Notes under the pieces: generated by a model | Told to the model about the DNA's origin: nothing | What the model saw: only the letters and a program-made list of their open reading frames with translations | The model's database searches: none | Shown: positions 58,077 through 64,000 of the stretch, one piece after another | Numbering within the stretch: the stretch's first letter is position 1 | Layout: every line of letters starts with the position of its first letter | Assembly (NCBI GenBank): GCA_029203165.1 | Contig: CP119308.1 | Coordinates: 2,542,001 to 2,606,000 of the forward strand | Direction of reading: 5' to 3' | Length of the DNA stretch: 64,000 nucleotides | Source of the DNA: Candidatus Microbacterium colombiense | GTDB taxonomy: Bacteria; Actinomycetota; Actinomycetes; Actinomycetales; Microbacteriaceae | Program-made: the position numbers and the translations under genes

Positions 58077-59218
58077 TTCAGGAATTCGGGGATGTCGATG
58101 TCATCGTCGGCGAACGCCGGCTCGATGCTCGTCGCCGGCACTCGCTGCGGAGTCGACTCGGTCTCGGACGCGGTCGTCGATGCCGTGGCGGCGTCGTCGG
58201 AGAGCGCGACCTCGGGGAGCGTCGTCGCGGCGGGGCGACTCACGACCATCGGGTCGAGACGCAACGACGGCTCGCCACCGTCGAAGCCGGCTGCGATCAC
58301 CGTCACGCGCACCTCGTCGCCGAGGCTGTCGTCGATGACGGTACCGAAGATGATGTTGGCCTCGGGGTGGGCGGCCTCCTTGACGAGGTCCGCGGCGTCG
58401 TGGATCTCGAAGATGCCGAGGTTGGACCCACCCTGGATCGACAGCAGCACACCGTGTGCGCCCTCGATGCTGGCTTCGAGCAGCGGCGACTCGACCGCGA
58501 GTTCGGCGGCCTTGATCGCACGATCCGCTCCGCGTGCGGAACCGATGCCCATGAGCGCGGAGCCCGCGCCCTGCATGACCGACTTCACATCGGCGAAGTC
58601 GAGGTTGATGAGACCCGGGGTGGTGATGAGGTCCGTGATGCCCTGCACACCGGCGAGAAGCACCTGATCCGCCGTGGCGAAGGCCTCGATCATCGAGATG
58701 CCGCGGTCGCTGATCTCGAGGAGGCGGTCGTTCGGCACCACGATGAGGGTGTCGACCTCTTCCTTGAGCTTCGCGACTCCGGCCTCGGCCTGACTCTGAC
58801 GGCGACGACCCTCGAACGAGAACGGCTTCGTCACGACACCGATGGTGAGCGCGCCGATGGACTTCGCGATGCGTGCGACGACCGGTGCGCCACCGGTTCC
58901 GGTGCCACCGCCCTCACCGGCGGTCACGAAGACCATGTCAGCGCCCGTGAGCGCCTGCTCGATCTCCTCCGCGTGGTCTTCGGCGGCACGACGACCGACC
59001 TCGGGGTCGGCACCGGCACCGAGGCCGCGCGTGAGCTCCCGTCCGACGTCGAGCTTGACGTCGGCGTCACTCATGAGCAGCGCCTGCGCGTCGGTGTTGA
59101 CGGCGATGAACTCGACTCCGCGGAGACCGAGGTCGATCATGCGGTTCACGGCGTTGACGCCGCCACCGCCGACGCCGACGACCTTGATCACGGCGAGGTA
59201 GTTCTGGTTCTGGCTCAT
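58073..59218 (-). CDS. ftsZ: Cell division protein FtsZ
   Basis: FtsZ is the tubulin-like GTPase that forms the Z ring. The 381 residues show the G-box G-G-G-T-G-T-G at 103-109, the synergy-loop region N-L-D-F-A-D-V-K, and a C-terminal partner-binding peptide ending D-I-D-I-P-E-F-L-K. It uses ATG 59218. The upstream gap of about 200 bases to ftsQ should hold its own promoter. Confidence 0.98.
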   Translation of the reverse strand: MSQNQNYLAVIKVVGVGGGGVNAVNRMIDLGLRGVEFIAVNTDAQALLMSDADVKLDVGRELTRGLGAGADPEVGRRAAEDHAEEIEQALTGADMVFVTAGEGGGTGTGGAPVVARIAKSIGALTIGVVTKPFSFEGRRRQSQAEAGVAKLKEEVDTLIVVPNDRLLEISDRGISMIEAFATADQVLLAGVQGITDLITTPGLINLDFADVKSVMQGAGSALMGIGSARGADRAIKAAELAVESPLLEASIEGAHGVLLSIQGGSNLGIFEIHDAADLVKEAAHPEANIIFGTVIDDSLGDEVRVTVIAAGFDGGEPSLRLDPMVVSRPAATTLPEVALSDDAATASTTASETESTPQRVPATSIEPAFADDDIDIPEFLK

Positions 59219-59282
59219 GGCCGGCCTCCGATTAGTCGAGCCTGTGCGTTCTGTGTCGAGAACCGGTGGGGTTGAACCTTAA

Positions 59283-59297
59283 ACCTCAACTAGAGGT
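59283..59297. promoter_or_regulatory. Inverted repeat upstream of ftsZ
   Basis: ACCTC-AACTA-GAGGT (5-bp arms, 5-base spacer) sits 65-79 bases upstream of the ftsZ start, inside the only sizeable gap of the division cluster (59,219-59,420). TTTACA-like and TAAGGT-like hexamers on the minus strand lie around it, but their spacing is short. It is a candidate promoter or operator of ftsZ. Confidence 0.35.
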
Positions 59298-59420
59298 GTA
59301 AAGTATTTCCCGGTATTGCGTTCTCTTGAATGAAGGTAAGCGCCGTGCGGGCGTGTTCCCGCGAAGACACGGGCGTGTCGCTCATTCGCCGACGAAACCC
59401 GAAGGACATCGAGCTTCTGC

Positions 59421-60347
59421 TCAGCCGACGACCGCCGTCTTGGGCGACGAGACGTCGATGGTGGAGGCATCCGGCTTCGCCTTGAGGGTCTGCTCGAGTA
59501 CCAGAGCCTTGAGTGCGGATTCGTCAGCGCTCCCCCACACCACCGTCAATCCGCTGCTCAGCACGAGCGTCACATCGTCGGCCGTGCTGGCACGAACCCC
59601 CGTCAGCTGCGTGCGCAGGTCAGCGGGAAGCGTACGCACGACCAGCCCCGCGCTCTCGAACGCGGCAGTGTCGGTTCCACCCTCGACCTCGATCAGAGGT
59701 TGCCCAGCCGGTTGGTCCGAGGTGGTCGACAGAGCGACGCCCGCGGCGTCGACCAACGTGTATCCGGCATCGGAGCGGAGCACTCCCACCGGGGTGCGCT
59801 CCACGATGCGCACCGTGAGGTCATGGGGCGGTCGCGCCTCGAGCGCGTACGTCTCGATCAGCGGAAAGGCCAGGAGCGCCGCCTTGACCTCGCTGGAATC
59901 CACCAGTGCCAGAGGCGTGCCGAGCTGTCCGCTCAGCGCGGCCTCGATCGCGGTCGGATCGAGGGTGGACGCGCCGGCCACGGTGATCCTCTCCACCGCG
60001 AACAGCGGACTGTACGCTGCAGCCAGGCTGCCCCCGATGAGGACGACGATCGCACCCACGACGCTGAGCCAGACGATCCGGCGTCGCCGGGAACGTTGCG
60101 TGAACCGACGGATCTCCGCACGCAGGGCCTTGCGGCGTGCGCGGGAGGCGCGCCACACGTCTCTCGTGGAGGTGGGCGGAGCGACATCGTCGGCTGCGCC
60201 CTCGGTCGATCGGTCATCGATCGCCGACGGCCGGTCAGCGAGATCGGCGTCCTGCGACTTCCGCGTCGGACGCACCGCGGACCTCGTCGCGCTCTCCTTC
60301 TCGGCCGGGCTCTCCGGCGTGGTCGGCAGCGGTGGGGGCCGACGCAT
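59421..60347 (-). CDS. ftsQ: Cell division protein FtsQ/DivIB
   Basis: FtsQ bridges the divisome. It has 308 residues: a long cytoplasmic N-terminus (about 1-72), one membrane helix (about 75-97), a POTRA domain (F-A-V-E-R-I-T-V-A-G-A-S, then L-T-V-R-I-V-E-R-T-P-V) and a beta-domain. It overlaps nothing and follows murC by 2 bases. Confidence 0.94.
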   Translation of the reverse strand: MRRPPPLPTTPESPAEKESATRSAVRPTRKSQDADLADRPSAIDDRSTEGAADDVAPPTSTRDVWRASRARRKALRAEIRRFTQRSRRRRIVWLSVVGAIVVLIGGSLAAAYSPLFAVERITVAGASTLDPTAIEAALSGQLGTPLALVDSSEVKAALLAFPLIETYALEARPPHDLTVRIVERTPVGVLRSDAGYTLVDAAGVALSTTSDQPAGQPLIEVEGGTDTAAFESAGLVVRTLPADLRTQLTGVRASTADDVTLVLSSGLTVVWGSADESALKALVLEQTLKAKPDASTIDVSSPKTAVVG

Positions 60348-60349
60348 GA

Positions 60350-61750
60350 TTACGCCTCGTCGGTGCGGCGCAGCGACTCCAGCACCTGAGGGATGATCTG
60401 GTAGACGTTGCCGCAGCCCAAGGTGATCACGAAGTCGCCGTCACGGGCGACGGATGCGGTGTAGTCCGCCGCATCCTGCCAGTCCGCGACGAAGTGCACG
60501 TGCGAGGGATCCCGGAAGGCGCCGCTGACCAGTTCGCCGGTGACGCCCTCGACCGGATCCTCACGCGCACCGTACACGTCGAGCATCACCGTGTGATCGG
60601 CGAATCCCTCGAGCACGTCGGCGAACTCCTGATACATGTGCTGCGTGCGCGAGTAGGTGTGCGGCTGCTGGATCGCGATGATGCGTCCCGTTCCGGAGAT
60701 GCTGCGCATGGCCTCCAGGGCCGCGCGCACCTCGGTCGGGTGGTGGGAGTAGTCGTCGTAGACCGTGACACCGCGCGCGACACCGTGCTGCTCGAGGCGT
60801 CGCACCGTGCCGGCGAACCCCTCGACCGCGCGCACGGCGGCACCCAGCTCGAAGCCCAGAGCCAGCAGTACCGCGACCGATCCTGCGGCATTGATCGCGT
60901 TGTGCACGCCGGGCACGCCCAGCTGCATGCGCACGCTCTCCACGCCGCGCGTGATCGTCGCGGCGACGGGCCCATCGGCGACGACGTCCGAGACACGCAC
61001 GTCCGCGTCGTCGGCCTGGCCGAAGGTGAGGACGTTCGGATGCGAGAGCTTCGCACCGACGCGGAGCGCTCCGGCATCATCGCTGGAGATCACCACGGCC
61101 TCGCGGGCCGCGTCGGCGAACTGCACGAACGCATCGTGGAACGCCTCGTCCGAGCCGAAGTGGTCGAGATGATCGGGGTCGACGTTCGTGATCAGCGCCA
61201 CGGCGGTGTCGTAGAGCAGGAACGTGCCGTCGGATTCGTCGGCCTCGACCACGAAGAGGTCGCCGGAGCCGGTCGCGCTCGAAGTGCCGAGCTGCTCGAT
61301 CACGCCGCCGTTGACGAAGTGCGGGTCGGCACCGAGCTCGCGGAGCGCTGTGACGATCATCCCGGTCGAGGTGGTCTTTCCATGCGCCCCCGCGACGGAC
61401 ACCAGACGGCGGGAGCCGATCAGCCAGTGCAGCGCCTGCGAACGGTGGATGACGTGGAGCCCCCGTTCCTTCGCGAGAAGGAACTCCGGGTTCTCCGGCC
61501 AGATGGCGCCCGTGTGCACGACCGTGTCGGCATCGCCGAGATGCGCGGCGTCGTGTCCGACGTGAACGGTCGCGCCTGCGGCGGCCAGCGCACGCAGGTT
61601 GTCGCTGTCGGCACGGTCGGAGCCGGACACGCGGATGCCGGCGTCGAGGAACATCTTGGCGAGTCCGCTCATGCCGGATCCACCGATGCCGATGAAGTGC
61701 GCAGAGGTGATCGTCTCGGGAATCGGGAGGGAGAGGTCAGGTCTGATCAT
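60350..61750 (-). CDS. murC: UDP-N-acetylmuramate-L-alanine ligase
   Basis: MurC adds L-Ala to UDP-MurNAc using ATP. The 466 residues have the N-terminal [10 protein letters not shown] Rossmann loop, the ATP loop G-A-H-G-K-T-T-S at 121-128 and the D-D-Y-S-H-H-P-T-E region. It starts 12 bases after the murG stop. Confidence 0.97.
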   Translation of the reverse strand: MIRPDLSLPIPETITSAHFIGIGGSGMSGLAKMFLDAGIRVSGSDRADSDNLRALAAAGATVHVGHDAAHLGDADTVVHTGAIWPENPEFLLAKERGLHVIHRSQALHWLIGSRRLVSVAGAHGKTTSTGMIVTALRELGADPHFVNGGVIEQLGTSSATGSGDLFVVEADESDGTFLLYDTAVALITNVDPDHLDHFGSDEAFHDAFVQFADAAREAVVISSDDAGALRVGAKLSHPNVLTFGQADDADVRVSDVVADGPVAATITRGVESVRMQLGVPGVHNAINAAGSVAVLLALGFELGAAVRAVEGFAGTVRRLEQHGVARGVTVYDDYSHHPTEVRAALEAMRSISGTGRIIAIQQPHTYSRTQHMYQEFADVLEGFADHTVMLDVYGAREDPVEGVTGELVSGAFRDPSHVHFVADWQDAADYTASVARDGDFVITLGCGNVYQIIPQVLESLRRTDEA

Positions 61751-61762
61751 GTCGTGCCCAGT

Positions 61763-62842
61763 CTAGTTCGGGGTGCCGACGGCACGATCGATGAGCGCGA
61801 TGACGTTCTCCGTGCCCGTGCGGGTACCCACCTTCTCGGCAGCAACTGCCATGGCGTCGATCCTCGCGCGGTCGTGGAGCAGCGGAACGACCAGCCGGCG
61901 CACGGCATCGCCGTCGAACGTGGCATCGTCCAGCAGTTCCGCCGCAGCGGCTGCCACCGCGGAGGCGGCGTTCAGCCGCTGCTCGCCGTTGCCCACCGAG
62001 TAGGGCACGTAGAGAGCGGGAATGCCGAGGGCACTGACCTCGGACACCGTCGCCGATCCTGAGCGCGACACGATCAGGTCGGCCAGCGCGAAGGCCAGAT
62101 CCATGCGATCCACGTAACGGCGCATCGTGTACCCCGGCGCTTCGGGATCCACCATGTCGCTGCGCTCTCCGGTGACATGCAGCAGTTGCCATCCCGCATC
62201 GAGCACGTCACGCCACGAATCCTGCAGCGCCTCGTTCAGCCGCTGAGCACCGAGCGACCCGCCGAACACCAGGAGCACCGGCCGCTCGGCATCCAGACCG
62301 AACGCGCCTGCCGCCTCCCCCCGCGTCGCGGAACGATCGAGCTCGATGACCTCGCGGCGCAGGGGCATCCCGACCACCTCGCCGCCGCGCAGAGGCGTTC
62401 CGGCGAAGGCGACGCCGATCGCCGCCGCCCCGCGAGCGCCGAGCACGTTGGCAAGCCCCGGCTTGGCGTTGGCCTCGTGGACCACGAAGGGGATGCGCTC
62501 TCGGCGCGCAGCGACATAAGCGGGCGCCGAGGCGTACCCACCGAACCCGACCACCACGTCGATGCCGTGCGCGCGGATGTGTGCCCGCACCTGCGCGATC
62601 GCCCGACGGAAGCGTCCGGCGAAGGCGACCGCCTGAGCATTCGGTCGGCGCGGGAAGGGCACCTTGTCGACGACGAGCAGCTCATAGCCGCGTGCGGGCA
62701 CGAGGCGGGACTCGAGTCCCTCTGCCGTCCCCAGCACGAGGACGTGGGCGTGAGGGTCGCGGGTTCGCAGCCCGTCAGCGACGGCGAGCAGGGGATTGAC
62801 ATGGCCGGCGGTTCCGCCGCCGGCAAGGAGGTACGAGGTCAC
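61763..62842 (-). CDS. murG: Lipid II synthase MurG (N-acetylglucosaminyltransferase)
   Basis: MurG adds GlcNAc to lipid I. The 359 residues begin with the G-G-G-T-A-G-H-V-N-P-L loop and contain the second glycine loop and the V-H-E-A-N-A-K-P-G segment. The GTG start overlaps the ftsW stop by 4 bases (GTGA). It acts on the inner face of the membrane. Confidence 0.96.
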   Translation of the reverse strand: MTSYLLAGGGTAGHVNPLLAVADGLRTRDPHAHVLVLGTAEGLESRLVPARGYELLVVDKVPFPRRPNAQAVAFAGRFRRAIAQVRAHIRAHGIDVVVGFGGYASAPAYVAARRERIPFVVHEANAKPGLANVLGARGAAAIGVAFAGTPLRGGEVVGMPLRREVIELDRSATRGEAAGAFGLDAERPVLLVFGGSLGAQRLNEALQDSWRDVLDAGWQLLHVTGERSDMVDPEAPGYTMRRYVDRMDLAFALADLIVSRSGSATVSEVSALGIPALYVPYSVGNGEQRLNAASAVAAAAAELLDDATFDGDAVRRLVVPLLHDRARIDAMAVAAEKVGTRTGTENVIALIDRAVGTPN

Positions 62843-64000
62843 TTGGTGACCCTACCCCGCCCTGTCGACCGACCCTGGCGGGTCGCTGAGCGCGGCACCG
62901 CTGCGTCCGATTCCGCGGCAGGGATCGTCCGCGCGAAGGCCAGCAGCACCCCGCAGGCCATCAGCACGGCCAGCAGCGCCGTGCCTCCCTGCGACATGAA
63001 CGGCAGCGGCACGCCCATGACGGGGAAGATGCCGATCACGACGCCGATGTTGAGCACGGCCTGTCCGACGATCCAGACGGTGATGCCCCCGGCCGCGACG
63101 CGGATGAAGGGGTCGTCGGTCTTGCGGATGACATGGAAGGCGCCGATGGTGAAGAAGGTGAACAGGGCGAGCACGACGATGCACCCGATCAGGCCGAGCT
63201 CCTCCCCCACGATCGCGAAGATGAAGTCGTTTCCCGCCGCCGGCAGCCAGCCGTACTTCTCCTGCGAGTTGCCCAGGCCGAGGCCGAAGATGCCGCCGGA
63301 GGCCATGCCCCAGATCCCGTGGATGGATTGATAGCAGTCCGTGTAGTACAGGTCGAGGTTGTCGCATGACGCCGTGATGCGGCGCATCCGGTCCCCACTG
63401 GAAAGGGCATACGCGAGAACGGCCGCCACTCCGAGGATCACCGGGATGATGAAGAGCCTCAGCTTCACTCCCGAGAAGAAGAGGCATCCGAGCAGGATCA
63501 GCACCAGCACCATCGCCGTGCCGAGGTCCTTGCCCGCGAGCACCGTGCCGATCGCGAGGGCGCCGACCGGCACCACCGGGATGAAGACGTGGTGCCAGGT
63601 GCCGAGCATCGCGTGCTTGCGCAGCAGGACGTAGGCGACCCAGAGAGCCAGCGCGAGCTTCAGGAACTCCGACGGCTGCAGCTGGAACCCGGCGATCTGG
63701 ATCCAGTTCCGGTTTCCTCCATCCGCGATGCCCAGCGGGGTGAAGACGAGCAGTTGGAGCGCGACGGCACCGAACAGCGCGGGCCAGGCCATCTTCTTGA
63801 AGAAGGCGATGGGCAGCCGGCTCACGAGGAACATGATCGGCACACCGAGGAGCGCGAAGATCCCCTGTCGCAACGCGGCCGTCCAGGGGCTCTCCCCGTT
63901 GCCGATCGCGACGGCGCTGGTCGCCGACAGCACCATGACGAGGCCGAACAGCGTGAGCAGAAGCGCGGTCGAGGTGATCATCAGGAACTCGCCCGATACG
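62839..64000 (-). CDS. ftsW: Lipid II polymerase FtsW (5' end beyond window)
   Basis: FtsW is the septal peptidoglycan polymerase of the SEDS family. At least 386 residues with about ten helices are visible, including the P-S-E-F-L-K loop (Q-L-Q-P-S-E-F-L-K-L), G-G-N-R-N-W, and the late G-V-P-L-P-F-M-S-Q-G-G. The frame stays open to base 64000 (V-S-G-E-F-L before the ATG at 63981), so I treat the gene as truncated by the window edge. Confidence 0.95.
   Translation of the reverse strand, partial: VSGEFLMITSTALLLTLFGLVMVLSATSAVAIGNGESPWTAALRQGIFALLGVPIMFLVSRLPIAFFKKMAWPALFGAVALQLLVFTPLGIADGGNRNWIQIAGFQLQPSEFLKLALALWVAYVLLRKHAMLGTWHHVFIPVVPVGALAIGTVLAGKDLGTAMVLVLILLGCLFFSGVKLRLFIIPVILGVAAVLAYALSSGDRMRRITASCDNLDLYYTDCYQSIHGIWGMASGGIFGLGLGNSQEKYGWLPAAGNDFIFAIVGEELGLIGCIVVLALFTFFTIGAFHVIRKTDDPFIRVAAGGITVWIVGQAVLNIGVVIGIFPVMGVPLPFMSQGGTALLAVLMACGVLLAFARTIPAAESDAAVPRSATRQGRSTGRGRVTK

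Overview
The window is a gene-dense, high-GC chromosomal segment from an actinobacterium. It most resembles Microbacterium or a close relative in the Microbacteriaceae. Supporting markers are RbpA, WhiA, a DivIVA/Wag31 homologue beside SepF and FtsZ with no FtsA gene, two tandem ClpP genes, and the actinobacterial ctaE-qcrCAB order. I see no prophage, insertion sequence, CRISPR array or integrated island. The gene order looks like core chromosome. No gene-free stretch exceeds 300 bases; the longest are about 200 to 240 bases.

Layout. 0-3.8 kb: a catabolic operon on the minus strand (SorC-type regulator, deoC, two aldehyde dehydrogenases) with a perfect 14-bp palindrome upstream. 3.9-7.7 kb: clpP1-clpP2, a small TPR-like gene, tig, tRNA-Pro and tRNA-Gly. 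7.7-9 kb: a membrane-anchored protein with an HEVGH motif. 9-14.6 kb, minus strand: whiA, sodA, gapA, pgk, tpiA, secG and rbpA. 14.7-23.7 kb: rapZ, uvrC, uvrA, an OhrR-like regulator with a divergent small gene, and uvrB. 23.7-33.2 kb: DUF4126 protein, MFS transporter, coaE, rpsA, three exported proteins of unknown function, a stand-alone 5'-3' exonuclease, a PHP protein and trpD. 33.3-42.2 kb: ctaE-qcrC-qcrA-qcrB on the plus strand and ctaC-ctaD-ctaF on the minus strand, together encoding the bc1-aa3 respiratory branch. 42.2-48.9 kb: erpA, M20 peptidase, DUF3043 protein, pyrD, nrdR, hisD and an acidic membrane protein. 49-64 kb: dnaE, an ECF sigma factor with a membrane partner, and the division and cell-wall cluster ftsW-murG-murC-ftsQ-ftsZ-yggS-sepF-yggT-divIVA-lspA-rluA, all on the minus strand.

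Functional themes: central glycolysis (tpi, pgk, gap), aerobic respiration with Fe-S assembly (erpA) and superoxide defence (sodA), nucleotide-excision repair (uvrA, uvrB, uvrC), protein quality control (tig, clpP), and septal growth. Genes within operons often overlap by 1-4 bases (ATGA, GTGA, TTGA or TGATG junctions), which suggests translational coupling.

The oddest property is a set of about 27 small insertions and deletions. They fall only in tpiA, pgk, gapA, qcrB, ctaC, ctaD and ctaF, while the other coding regions are clean. All seven genes are normally essential or highly expressed, so I read these as local consensus errors, not decay. The best biological leads are the OhrR-like regulator with two apparently leaderless divergent promoters, a lipoprotein built from two copies of an unrecognised cysteine domain, and a RidA-like 31-residue ORF coupled to an acetyltransferase gene.
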